Program-made: the position numbers and the translations under genes
From: a bacterium
Lineage (GTDB): Bacteria; Patescibacteriota; Patescibacteriia; 2-12-FULL-60-25
DNA length: 14,852 nt
Assembly: GCA_020056125.1 (NCBI GenBank)
Contig: JAGVIJ010000101.1
Location: forward strand, 1 to 14,852
Reading direction: 5' to 3'
The notes under the pieces: generated by a model
What the model was told of the DNA's origin: nothing
The model's input: the letters and a program-made list of their open reading frames with translations, nothing else
The model's database searches: none
Shown here: positions 1-6,629 of the stretch, piece after piece
Layout: the number at the start of each line of letters is the position of its first letter
Numbering within the stretch: position 1 is the first letter of the stretch

Positions 1-1470
1 CAGGTGATCGGTGTCACCATGGATAAGGAGCCTGTGGACTATCAAGTTACTGAACAGTCCGATGGTTTATCCATCAAGATCGGTTTCCCTAACCGATATG
101 TCTCGGGACAGCATACTTATGCCATTACCTATGAAACCGATCGGGCGATTAATTTTTTCCCTGATCATAGCGAGCTGTATTGGAATGTGACGGGCAATGA
201 CTGGCTCATCCCGATTGAGCGGGCGCAATTCACGCTTGATGTATTGACTCCCAATGCAGTCGCGCCGAAAATGCAGTTGGCTTGTTTTACCGGCGTCTCT
301 GGTTCGACTGAAACTGCGTGTACAGCCCAAGCCCAAGCCCAAGGCGCGCGAGCCGTGTTTAAAACCACGCGGCTATTAGATTTGGAAGAAGGTCTGACCA
401 TAGTAGTTGGTTTGCCCGCGGGTTTAATTGTTGCGCCGACGCTGATGGAAAAAATAGGGATGCTGTTAGCAGACAATTGGATTATGCTCTTGCCGTTCGC
501 GGTATTTTTGATCATGTTTTTACTTTGGTTTTTTACAGGTCGAGATCCCAAATTAGGCGTGATCATCCCGTTGTATGAATCCCCGCGCGACTTGAATCCG
601 GCTGAACTGGCCGCGGCCTATGAGGATGGAGCTTTACCGGAGCGCGCTTTTCCGGCAGTGATTATTAATTTGGCGCAGCGCGGTTATTTGCATGTGCGTT
701 ATGAAAAAGATGGAGCGGATGAGACGGGGTTTTCATTTATAAAAAAGAAACCGGCCGATGCAAATTTATTAGACGATGAACGCGCGGTGTTTGAAGGCTT
801 GTTTAAGTCCGGCGGGCTGACCAGCGTCAGCGATTTGCGCAAGAGTAAATTTTATATGGCGGCTGAAGCTGCTCGCAAAGCGGTTTGGGAGCGCTTAAAG
901 GAGAAAAAAGTTTTTCGACAGCGGCCGGCTTTGGTGCGCGCCGGTTATGTGAGCGTCGGCGTGTTGATGATTGTCATATCATTTATGTTGATTGATCCGT
1001 TCATCTTGATACCGGCGGTGGGTATAATTTCCGGTGTGATCATCCTTGGTTTTGCCATGGTTATGCCGCGTCGCACAGCTGACGGAGCTAAATTGCTGGC
1101 CGAGATTAAGGGGTTTGAATGGTTTTTGAGCGTGACTGAAAAGGAGCGCTTGAAATTTCATGACGCGCCCAAAAAAACTCCGGAGCAGTTTCAAAGAATG
1201 CTGCCCTACGCCATTGCCTTAAAAGTGGATAAAGAATGGGCTGATCAATTTCAAGGAATTTCATTAAAGTCGCCTGAATGGGCTGAAGGTCGCGGCTGGT
1301 CAGCGGCTCATGCGGTTGCCTTCACGGCAAATTTACAATCCATGCAAACGGCTACAGCCAAGGTTTATCATAACCCGGCGTCTTCATCTGCCGGCAGTGG
1401 TCACTCGGGATTTGGCGGCGGCGGGCATTCAGGCGGTGGCGGCGGTGGCGGCGGCGGCGGGAGTTGGTAG
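1..1470 (+). CDS. DUF2207-family membrane protein, 5' end outside window
   Basis: The frame is open from base 1, so the true start lies upstream; the GTG at 4 is not convincing as a start. About 489 residues are visible. Counting from position 4, residues 1-150 form an extracytoplasmic beta-rich part with the 'TYAITYETDRAI' and 'LYWNVTGNDW' signatures typical of DUF2207. Then come a membrane helix at about 158-178 followed by 'FTGRDP', a soluble part at about 185-310, two more membrane helices at about 313-330 and 332-353, and a C-terminal tail that is almost pure glycine ending in SW. The Gly/Ser/His tail is a hallmark of this family. The function is not established; it is probably an envelope protein. 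The gene ends with TAG directly followed by TAA. It stands apart from the minus-strand genes that follow, separated by a palindromic repeat. Confidence 0.88.
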   Translation, partial: QVIGVTMDKEPVDYQVTEQSDGLSIKIGFPNRYVSGQHTYAITYETDRAINFFPDHSELYWNVTGNDWLIPIERAQFTLDVLTPNAVAPKMQLACFTGVSGSTETACTAQAQAQGARAVFKTTRLLDLEEGLTIVVGLPAGLIVAPTLMEKIGMLLADNWIMLLPFAVFLIMFLLWFFTGRDPKLGVIIPLYESPRDLNPAELAAAYEDGALPERAFPAVIINLAQRGYLHVRYEKDGADETGFSFIKKKPADANLLDDERAVFEGLFKSGGLTSVSDLRKSKFYMAAEAARKAVWERLKEKKVFRQRPALVRAGYVSVGVLMIVISFMLIDPFILIPAVGIISGVIILGFAMVMPRRTADGAKLLAEIKGFEWFLSVTEKERLKFHDAPKKTPEQFQRMLPYAIALKVDKEWADQFQGISLKSPEWAEGRGWSAAHAVAFTANLQSMQTATAKVYHNPASSSAGSGHSGFGGGGHSGGGGGGGGGGSW

Positions 1471-1478
1471 TAAAAAAA

Positions 1479-1549
1479 TGTCATCGCGAGGAACGAAGTG
1501 ACGTGGCGATCTTTTTGATAAAGATTGCCACGCTGCGCTCGCAATGACA
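1479..1549. repeat. Imperfect palindromic (REP-like) repeat
   Basis: The left arm starts TGTCATCGCGAG and the right arm ends CTCGCAATGACA. The arms pair over most of about 30 nt, meeting at GGCGATCTT/AAGATTGCC around a short loop near 1515-1521. The arms differ most in the middle (GAACGAAGTGA against a shorter CGCAGCG stretch). The 'TGTCATTGCGAG...AATGACA' wording matches a type of dispersed extragenic palindrome I know from several bacterial groups. It lies just after the DUF2207 stop and could fold in that transcript. No transposase is visible. Confidence 0.7.
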
Positions 1550-1550
1550 G

Positions 1551-1586
1551 ATAAATAAAAACCGGCGGGAAGGCTTCCGCGCCGGT
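1551..1586 (-). terminator. Intrinsic terminator of the Gam-like module
   Basis: Read on the minus strand, ACCGGCG (1586-1580) and CGCCGGT (1567-1561) form a perfect 7-bp stem. The loop can extend the pairing with GGAAG/CTTCC. The stem is followed at once by TTTTATTTAT (1560-1551). It sits 24 nt after the TAG at 1610-1612, which supports the reading frame truly ending at 1610 rather than at the internal TGA at 1838. Confidence 0.8.
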
Positions 1587-1609
1587 GAGGAGGTTTGAGA
1601 CGTTGAGGG

Positions 1610-1837
1610 CTAGCGACTCGGAATTTCCGATTCAGGCAACTCCATGGTGTAGAGGTGCCGGCCGATCACGCCGTAGTAGAACCAGCAGCCGTGGCGCTCG
1701 AACGACTTGCTGGTCAGTTCGGAGTGCGGGAGTTGATGCTCCGCGGCCAGCTCGCGGTTTTTGGCGCCCAGCTGGTCGCTCTGGTTCACCATCTCATCGA
1801 AGATTCGGTGCTGGATCCCCTCGCGACCCACACGCCA
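1610..1837 (-). pseudogene. In-frame continuation of the upstream gene past a TGA codon
   Basis: This stretch is in exactly the same frame as the gene ending at 1838 and stays open for about 75 more codons to a TAG at 1610. The text, for example 'GIQHRIFDEMVNQSDQL' and 'RHGCWFYYGVIGRHLYTMELPESEIP', reads like real protein. The codons keep the strong G/C preference at third positions seen upstream of the TGA. No SD or convincing independent start is present; a GTG at 1831 and an internal ATG (EMVNQ) are the only candidates. The terminator lies just downstream. The simplest reading is one 230-codon gene interrupted by TGA, either by a nonsense mutation or sequencing error, or by readthrough or recoding. 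A separate short gene is less likely. Confidence 0.55.
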
Positions 1838-2302
1838 TCATGGAACGGTCACTCGGGTGTGGATATGCTTGTCCGAGAATGTGCCTTCCGTGGCGTGTCG
1901 GAAAGTGTGGATGAGCGGCTGGCCGCTCGAGCTGAATCCCATCACGGTCACCTCGTAGGTGATTTGCGGGCCGTGACTGGTCTCGGGCTGATCATCGTCC
2001 AGCTCGTACGTCTGGTCTCCGCAGACCACGGCGTTGGTCTTGCCGTGGAACTTGGTGACCATGCAGGGCTTGCCATCCGGCGTCACCGCCAGATCCCATA
2101 CAGCCTTCTCTTCCGTGCCCCAATCGTCCGGAAGTCTCTTGGCCTCCAGACACAGCCTTGGCATGATCGGGCCGTTCGGATTCTTGATGAAGGCTCGCAG
2201 TTGCTCCTCGGTGATGTGACCTCGTTTGGCGTTACAGCGTTCGAGCAAACGCTGGAGCTGTTCGCCGGTCACGCGGTGGGTTGCGCGCGGTGGGAGTGCC
2301 AT
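1838..2302 (-). CDS. Uncharacterised GC-rich protein with in-frame TGA at its end
   Basis: I do not recognise this protein. The start at 2302 (MALPPRATHRV) is chosen because AGGAGAGAG lies a few bases upstream, the same leader as the Gam-like gene next door. The frame also runs up to 2341 but without a ribosome site. Visible features are a basic, helical N-terminal third (TGEQLQRLLERCNAKRG, TEEQLRAFIKNP) and a likely beta-rich remainder (TYELDDDQ, ITYEVTVMGFSSSGQPLIHTF). There is no signal peptide or membrane segment. It lies 102 bases after the Gam-like gene and probably shares its transcript. The codon at 1840-1838 is TGA, yet the frame continues as apparent coding sequence to 1610. Base composition is clearly more GC-rich than the metabolic genes, which suggests acquisition from elsewhere. 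Confidence 0.6.
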   Translation of the reverse strand: MALPPRATHRVTGEQLQRLLERCNAKRGHITEEQLRAFIKNPNGPIMPRLCLEAKRLPDDWGTEEKAVWDLAVTPDGKPCMVTKFHGKTNAVVCGDQTYELDDDQPETSHGPQITYEVTVMGFSSSGQPLIHTFRHATEGTFSDKHIHTRVTVP

Positions 2303-2404
2303 GTTCTCTCTCCTTGCTCTCATCCTTAGCCAGATTTGCATAAGCGCACCGTGCGCCAGGGCAGACTTTGGATAGCTTTGGTAAAGAGCGGTTGGATTCT
2401 AAGA

Positions 2405-2992
2405 TTATTTTGTTTGAGCCTTGAGCAACTTGGCGATGATCTCGGCGTTGAGGTCGAGGGCGCTGTTCTCGGGTTTGACGCTGAACTTTTCCTCTCGAAC
2501 GATGGTCACGCCGGTAATCCGTTGCGCCACCTGCGGTTCAGCCAGCATGGCTTTTTTGTCGAGTTCGACCTTGGGGCGCAGGAAGCGCTGCAGCCGCCGT
2601 CTCTGGGCATCCTTGATGGCCGCCTCCTTGTCCTCGACCCTGACTGACGGAGGATCGTCGCGCCAGCTCATGGTGCCGGTGGCGAGCCTGACCGTCTTCT
2701 GCTTGCCGCTCTCGGTGAGCTCTGCGCGATTGGCTTCGGCAAAGGCTTGGAGATCCTTGAAACATTGCCCGGCCTTCTCCTGGAGAGGACGAATGGCCTT
2801 ATCGGTCGCGGCGCGGATCTCGGCGATCTTTTCATCAGTCTCGGCAGACAGCGCTATGGCCTCGCGAAACAGATGACCGATGAGCTCGAGCGCCACAGAC
2901 GCTTCAGCGAGGTTGCTTGGCAACTGAGGCGCAGTCTCCTTTGGTTCGGGTTGTTCTTGAACGAGCGGTTTCGGATCCTTCTTCTTCGCCAT
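2405..2992 (-). CDS. Mu Gam-like DNA-end-binding / host-nuclease inhibitor protein
   Basis: This is a 195-residue protein starting MAKKKDPKPL. The start at 2992 is supported by AGGAGAG about 5 nt upstream; an open extension to 3046 lacks such a site. A Pro/Glu/Lys-rich tail (1-28) is followed by a long helix (about 30-95, 'ETDEKIAEIRAATDKAIRPLQEK', 'LQAFAEANRAELT'). Then comes the Gam core with 'TVRLATGTMSWRDDPPSVRV' (100-119), 'RRLQRFLRPKVELDKKAMLAEP' (132-153) and 'GVTIVREEKFSVKP' (161-174). This order matches the phage Mu Gam family, whose members bind double-stranded DNA ends and shield them from exonucleases, and which are related to Ku. Gam genes usually belong to prophages, but no other phage gene is visible. 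It may be a remnant or a domesticated DNA-end protein. Confidence 0.85.
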   Translation of the reverse strand: MAKKKDPKPLVQEQPEPKETAPQLPSNLAEASVALELIGHLFREAIALSAETDEKIAEIRAATDKAIRPLQEKAGQCFKDLQAFAEANRAELTESGKQKTVRLATGTMSWRDDPPSVRVEDKEAAIKDAQRRRLQRFLRPKVELDKKAMLAEPQVAQRITGVTIVREEKFSVKPENSALDLNAEIIAKLLKAQTK

Positions 2993-3034
2993 GGTTCTCT
3001 CCTGGTGGTTGGCAGGGCGTTGATGCGTGAGCGC

Positions 3035-3063
3035 AGAATGGCACAAACCAGCCGGTTCGTCAA
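3035..3063 (-). promoter_or_regulatory. Putative promoter of the Gam-like module
   Basis: On the minus strand TTGACG (3063-3058) is separated by 17 bp from CATTCT (3040-3035), about 40 bp upstream of the start at 2992. The -35 is good and the -10 is moderate. Inferred from pattern only. Confidence 0.4.
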
Positions 3064-3070
3064 TATCAAA

Positions 3071-3148
3071 ACATCCGACGCAGGACCTGTTCGTCGGCAG
3101 GCAGACGTCGGATGTAGGACGGGCACCTCGATAGCTATCGGGGTGCCC
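3071..3148. repeat. Two adjacent palindromes downstream of the aldolase gene
   Basis: ACATCCGACG (3071-3080) and CGTCGGATGT (3106-3115) are perfect inverted repeats around a 25-nt spacer. Directly next to them, 3121-3148 is a nearly perfect 28-bp palindrome running from GGGCACC to GGTGCCC with ATAGCTAT at its centre. They lie between the aldolase stop (3149) and the Gam module start. No T-tract follows on the minus strand, so they do not look like a classic terminator. The 'GTAGG..GGGCACC...GGTGCCCCTAC' wording resembles dispersed extragenic palindromes. Confidence 0.65.
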
Positions 3149-4066
3149 CTACTTTTGTCCGGCGCTGCCGAGCAGTTTCATTTTCTGCATGGCCACTTCA
3201 GCCATGAGATGAATGGCCGGTTCCAATAGTTTGCGCGGGTCAATCACTTGCGGTTGATCATCCACAGCTTGGCGCACGCCGGCCGTGAAAGCCAAACGCA
3301 AATCAGTATCAATATTCACTTTGGCCACGCCGTGCTTAACCGCGTTTTTAATATCAGCGTCCAAAACTCCGCGCGCATGACCCAGTTTGGCGCCATGCCG
3401 TTCGGCTAGTTTGAGTAAATCCGCTCGCACACCCGATGCGCCGTGTAAGACCAAGGGCAGTTTGACCAGTTGAGCGATTTTTTTCAACCGCTCAATATCC
3501 AAATGCGTTTCACCTTTGAATTTATATGCGCCGTGCGCTGTGCCGATGGCCACAGCCAGAGAATCGCAACCCGTGTCTTGAACGAATCGCGCAGCCTCTT
3601 CGGGTTTGGTTAAGACTGCATCTTTTTCTGCCACGGAGACCAAGTCCTCAATGCCTTTGATAGCTCCGATTTCAGCTTCCACAGATGCGCCGTACTTGCG
3701 CGCCAGGCTCACCACGGTTTTGGTCAGCGCCACATTTTTAGCATAGGGGAGCAGAGAGCCGTCGAGCATGACCGAGGTATAACCGCAGGCCAGGGCGGCT
3801 TGAAAGTATTTTAAATTCTTCCCATGATCCAAGTGCATGATCACGGGAATTTTTCCGCTAGCGGCCACGCGAATCAGCGCCGCTAAATATTCCACGCCCG
3901 CATAATCAATGGCGCCCTCTGTGGTTTGCACAATCACCGGCGACTTCATCTTTTCAGCTGCAGCCATGATCGCTTTAAGCGCTTCCAGATGGTTGATATT
4001 AAAAGCCGGCACCGCGTATTTTTTAGCGCGCGCTCGGACTAAGATTTTTTTGGCAGCAACAAGCAT
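3149..4066 (-). CDS. fba: Class II fructose-bisphosphate aldolase
   Basis: A 305-residue zinc-dependent aldolase that cleaves fructose 1,6-bisphosphate to dihydroxyacetone phosphate and glyceraldehyde 3-phosphate. The TIM-barrel landmarks are in order: HLDHG (78-82, catalytic Asp80 and zinc His81), AEIG (131-134), GTAHGAYK (175-182, zinc His179), LHGASGV (207-213, zinc His208) and the phosphate-binding NIDTDLR (251-257). Its length and motifs fit the family that also includes tagatose-bisphosphate aldolases (GatY/KbaY), so the exact sugar is inferred. It is the last gene of the run that starts with the DUF4349 gene and follows the PfkB kinase after 40 bp, which supports a central carbon role. 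No SD precedes the start. The stop is TAG. Confidence 0.92.
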   Translation of the reverse strand: MLVAAKKILVRARAKKYAVPAFNINHLEALKAIMAAAEKMKSPVIVQTTEGAIDYAGVEYLAALIRVAASGKIPVIMHLDHGKNLKYFQAALACGYTSVMLDGSLLPYAKNVALTKTVVSLARKYGASVEAEIGAIKGIEDLVSVAEKDAVLTKPEEAARFVQDTGCDSLAVAIGTAHGAYKFKGETHLDIERLKKIAQLVKLPLVLHGASGVRADLLKLAERHGAKLGHARGVLDADIKNAVKHGVAKVNIDTDLRLAFTAGVRQAVDDQPQVIDPRKLLEPAIHLMAEVAMQKMKLLGSAGQK

Positions 4067-4106
4067 AAGATTGGAATATCGAATGTCGAATTTCGAATAT
4101 GGAATG
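4067..4106. repeat. Intergenic spacer of short repeated words (GAAT/TCGAAT)
   Basis: The 40-bp gap between the PfkB kinase and aldolase genes is almost wholly made of related words: GGAATATCGAATGTCGAAT followed by TTCGAATATGGAAT. No SD is present in it. A similar ATTCG-type word string occurs at 9383-9402. Confidence 0.5.
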
Positions 4107-5108
4107 CTATTTAATTAGTTTTGGTTGAATACGCGAGTGGCGCTTAAGCATTTTTTGCATGGCGCTCGAGGTGAGCAAACCGGCTTGCGGTCCGATCTTT
4201 TGAATCACGCTCCAGCTGTTGGCTGTGCCCCAGCGCAAAGCCGTGGGTAAATCCAAACCCTTGAGCAAGGCAACCGTGGCTCCGATGGCAAAGCTATCTC
4301 CGGCGCCGGTTTTTTCTTTGGCATGATCTCCAAAAATCGGCATGTGCCAATGCGCTTGGCCGTCAAAAGCATCGGCCCCGTTTTTACCGTCAGTGATGAT
4401 CACTTGTTTGGCGCCCAAGCCAGAGAACACGCTTAGCATGTTCAGCATGGTGCGTTCTCCGTTTTGCGGCAGGAGATAGAGCGCCTCATCTTTATTGAGA
4501 ATAAATAAATCACTCCGCGCGATTAACGGTTTGATGGGTTCCAAGCCGCGTCGGATGTGCGTGGTGCCGGGCTGAAAAACAAAGTGCGCTTTAGGTTGAC
4601 GTTTCAATTCTTTTAAAAGCACGCGATCAAACTTGGCATGCTTGGCGCCCATGGCCGAGTAGTAGATACATTTAGTCGCAGCCAAGCGCGGCATCGCATA
4701 ATCGCGGGTTTCAAAATGCACCAATTGAGTTCGCTCTCTTTGAAAATTCAAAATAGTGGCCTCGCTCGTCGGATGTTTTTTATCAATGATTACGTATTGA
4801 TGATTGACGCGGTCAGCTTGCAGAGCGCGGCGGATTAAATCTCCATATTCATCTTGCCCCACCCAAGTGACCAGCGCGGATTTTAGACCCAAGCGCGAAG
4901 CGCCCACAGCCGCATTGGCTGAATTGCCCGCGGCCGGCGTATGCACCACCTCTTGTACCGGAATTTTAGCTGCGTATTCCAAACAGAGCACGCACCTCTC
5001 TTTGGAGATTATGCAGTTCACTGACGCATCATCCAGCATGTAAAAAACATCGTGCAATGATTCGCCGATGGCAATTAGGTCGTAGGTGGTTTTCATGGTG
5101 CGGGGCAT
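4107..5108 (-). CDS. PfkB-family carbohydrate kinase
   Basis: A 333-residue ribokinase-fold sugar kinase. The N-terminal PfkB signature is AAGNSANAAVGASRLGL (59-75), after the strand 'DLIAIGESLHDVF'. The C-terminal ATP/catalytic signature is TGAGDSFAIG (267-276), with Asp271 as the expected catalytic base. Family members phosphorylate ribose, fructose, fructose 6-phosphate, tagatose 6-phosphate or nucleosides, and the substrate cannot be read from sequence. Its position between transketolase and aldolase suggests a sugar-phosphate kinase (phosphofructokinase-like, or acting on sedoheptulose 7-phosphate), which is inference. The N-terminal part is Cys-rich (residues 32, 39, 42). The start at 5108 lies 2 bp after the upstream stop; a second Met (MKTTYD, 5096) is an alternative start. 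Neither has a clear SD. The stop is TAG. Confidence 0.85.
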   Translation of the reverse strand: MPRTMKTTYDLIAIGESLHDVFYMLDDASVNCIISKERCVLCLEYAAKIPVQEVVHTPAAGNSANAAVGASRLGLKSALVTWVGQDEYGDLIRRALQADRVNHQYVIIDKKHPTSEATILNFQRERTQLVHFETRDYAMPRLAATKCIYYSAMGAKHAKFDRVLLKELKRQPKAHFVFQPGTTHIRRGLEPIKPLIARSDLFILNKDEALYLLPQNGERTMLNMLSVFSGLGAKQVIITDGKNGADAFDGQAHWHMPIFGDHAKEKTGAGDSFAIGATVALLKGLDLPTALRWGTANSWSVIQKIGPQAGLLTSSAMQKMLKRHSRIQPKLIK

Positions 5109-5110
5109 AA

Positions 5111-5599
5111 TTAGCGTTTGTTTTTAGCGGCGGCGATCCGGGCTTGTGCCTCCTTTACTGCCTTTTTATCCGCATCAACTTCGAGTGCTTTCTTAGCCGC
5201 TGTCCAACCTTGCACGATTTCTGGTTTTCCTTTTTTAGGTTTCACTTTCTGTTCAAGTTCTGCCGCGGCTTCTGCCCACTTGTTTGAACCTACGACATTT
5301 TCTTCTTCGGCGGCAAGACCTTTAAGCGCCGCGACTTGTTCTTCTCGGGTGATGGGTTTGGTTTTTGGAAGCTCGATGCCTTGGCGCGGACGCGGTGGCG
5401 GAAGAGGTTTCCTTTTGGCCGCCTCTTCAAATTGAGCGGCACGCCCTTCGAGCCCGGCATCTTTGAGAGCGGCAACTCTTTCTGCATCAGTGATGGGTTT
5501 CTTCGGATCGTACCCAGCCGCGCTCTTTTCTAATCCTCGCGTGGCCTCGTCCCATTTTTTGGGATCCACGATGACGTTTTCTGGCATGCCTTCTTTCAT
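5111..5599 (-). CDS. Small charged helical protein with internal repeat
   Basis: I do not recognise this 162-residue protein. It is rich in Lys, Glu and Ala, with no signal peptide, membrane segment or cysteine, and is probably mostly helical or partly disordered. It contains an internal duplication: 'KKPITDAERVAALKDAGLEGRAAQFEEAAKR' (about 34-63) resembles 'TKPITREEQVAALKGLAAEEENVVGSNKWAEAAAE' (about 80-113), and a third related piece is 'PKKWDEATRGLEKSA'. A Pro-rich linker (KPLPPPRPRQG) joins the halves. It overlaps neither neighbour but is packed within 2 bp of both, between transketolase and the PfkB kinase, so it is almost certainly co-expressed with them. The start at 5599 lacks an SD, and MPENV four codons later is an alternative. 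The stop is TAA. Confidence 0.65.
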   Translation of the reverse strand: MKEGMPENVIVDPKKWDEATRGLEKSAAGYDPKKPITDAERVAALKDAGLEGRAAQFEEAAKRKPLPPPRPRQGIELPKTKPITREEQVAALKGLAAEEENVVGSNKWAEAAAELEQKVKPKKGKPEIVQGWTAAKKALEVDADKKAVKEAQARIAAAKNKR

Positions 5600-5600
5600 A

Positions 5601-6584
5601 TTATTTTTTCTTTAATACTTTTTTAATTGCTTGTTTGATTGATTTTACGTCCATGCCCAGAGCGGCGATGAGCTCATTGGGTTCGCCGGATTCGCCGAAG
5701 CGGTTGGGCACGCCGATGAATTCCATGGGCGTGGGACAAACCTTAGCCAGATATTCTGCCACGGCTCCGCCCAAGCCGCCCGTGATTTGATGTTCCTCAA
5801 CCGTGACTATGGCTCCGCACTTTTTTGCGGCCGCTAAAATTGTCTTCTCATCCAGCGGCTTGATGGTGTGCGAGTTGATGACCATCACATCAATCTTTTC
5901 CCGGCTCAACTCTTCGGCCGCTTGCAAGGCATTATAAACCAAGGGTCCGCAAGCTACGATGCAAACATCGCGGCCGTCTCTAAAGATCGAGGCTTGTCCA
6001 ATCTTAAACGGCGTACCGGACGTAGTAAAGGCCGGAGTTTTTTCGCGCGCAAAACGCACATAACACGGCCCTGCGATTTTTGCCACGGCTAGCGTGGCCT
6101 TTTCAGATTCCAGGGCATCGCAAGGAACCACGATGATGATGTTGGGGATGGGACGCAGGGAGGCGATATCTTCTGTAGCCTGATGCGATGCGCCGTCCGG
6201 GCCAACCGAAACTCCGGCGTGACAACCCATCACTTTGACATTGGCATTGTTCAAACAGAGGTTGGAGCGGATTTGTTCCCAAGCGCGTCCCGGACAGAAA
6301 GTGGCATAAGACGCGATGAAGGGAATCTTGCCGGCCAGAGCCAAACCCGCGGACATGGCAGCCAGCAATTGTTCTTGCACGCCGATTTCAATAAAGCGTT
6401 CGGGGAAATGTTTTTTAAAATCCGTGTTGCGTGTGGAGTCGGTTAAATCAGCACACACCACCACCACATTTGGATCTTTCTTTCCGGCCAGGACCACGCC
6501 TCGGCCATAACCGTCGCGCGTGGGCACAGCCGGCAAGTCCGGAGCAAAAAGATTTTTTACCAATTTAGCGTCCTTGCGAATCAT
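5601..6584 (-). CDS. Transketolase, C-terminal (pyrimidine-binding) subunit
   Basis: This 327-residue half-transketolase carries the Pyr and C-terminal domains. Features are 'VVVCADLTDSTRNTDF' (41-56), 'RFIEIGVQEQ' (63-72) with Glu71 as the expected TPP-activating glutamate, 'GPDGASHQATEDIA' (128-141) with the conserved His134, and a C-terminal domain with 'VEEHQITGGLGGAVAEYL'. Transketolase moves two-carbon units between sugar phosphates, with thiamine diphosphate bound at the interface of N-half and C-half. The gene for the N-half lies 45 bp upstream, so the two should form one enzyme. The fold is shared with DXS and pyruvate dehydrogenase E1-beta, but pairing with the N-half and the neighbouring aldolase favours transketolase. 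The stop is TAA and no SD is visible. Confidence 0.9.
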   Translation of the reverse strand: MIRKDAKLVKNLFAPDLPAVPTRDGYGRGVVLAGKKDPNVVVVCADLTDSTRNTDFKKHFPERFIEIGVQEQLLAAMSAGLALAGKIPFIASYATFCPGRAWEQIRSNLCLNNANVKVMGCHAGVSVGPDGASHQATEDIASLRPIPNIIIVVPCDALESEKATLAVAKIAGPCYVRFAREKTPAFTTSGTPFKIGQASIFRDGRDVCIVACGPLVYNALQAAEELSREKIDVMVINSHTIKPLDEKTILAAAKKCGAIVTVEEHQITGGLGGAVAEYLAKVCPTPMEFIGVPNRFGESGEPNELIAALGMDVKSIKQAIKKVLKKK

Positions 6585-6629
6585 ATTGGAAGTCCCGAGT
6601 GCCGAGTCCCGAGTTTAGAAATTAGGAAT
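6585..6629. repeat. Intergenic spacer of short repeated words (CCGAGT)
   Basis: The gap between the two transketolase halves consists of GTCCCGAGTGCCGAGTCCCG then AGT, followed by TTAGAAATTAGGAATT. Both halves of the gap are built from near-repeats of 5-8 bp words. No ribosome binding site is evident, though the downstream start follows within 5 bp. Confidence 0.5.

Noticed and set aside
1838..1840. TGA as a selenocysteine codon
   Set aside because: I could not find a convincing SECIS-like hairpin in the 40 bases after the TGA, and the protein does not resemble a known selenoprotein.
1655..2329. A 224-codon open frame on the plus strand opposite the TGA-containing gene
   Set aside because: GC-rich genes often create long antisense frames. 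This one starts at GTG without an SD, while the minus frame has an SD, a shared module layout and a terminator in the right place.
2421..2876. Plus-strand 151-codon frame
   Set aside because: Antisense shadow of the Gam-like gene; low-complexity Ser/Arg text without motifs.
2405..3148. Active prophage
   Set aside because: Only a Gam-like gene is visible; there are no integrase, structural, lysis or replication genes nearby.
3121..3148. Intrinsic terminator of the aldolase operon
   Set aside because: The palindrome is strong but no T-run follows it on the minus strand.
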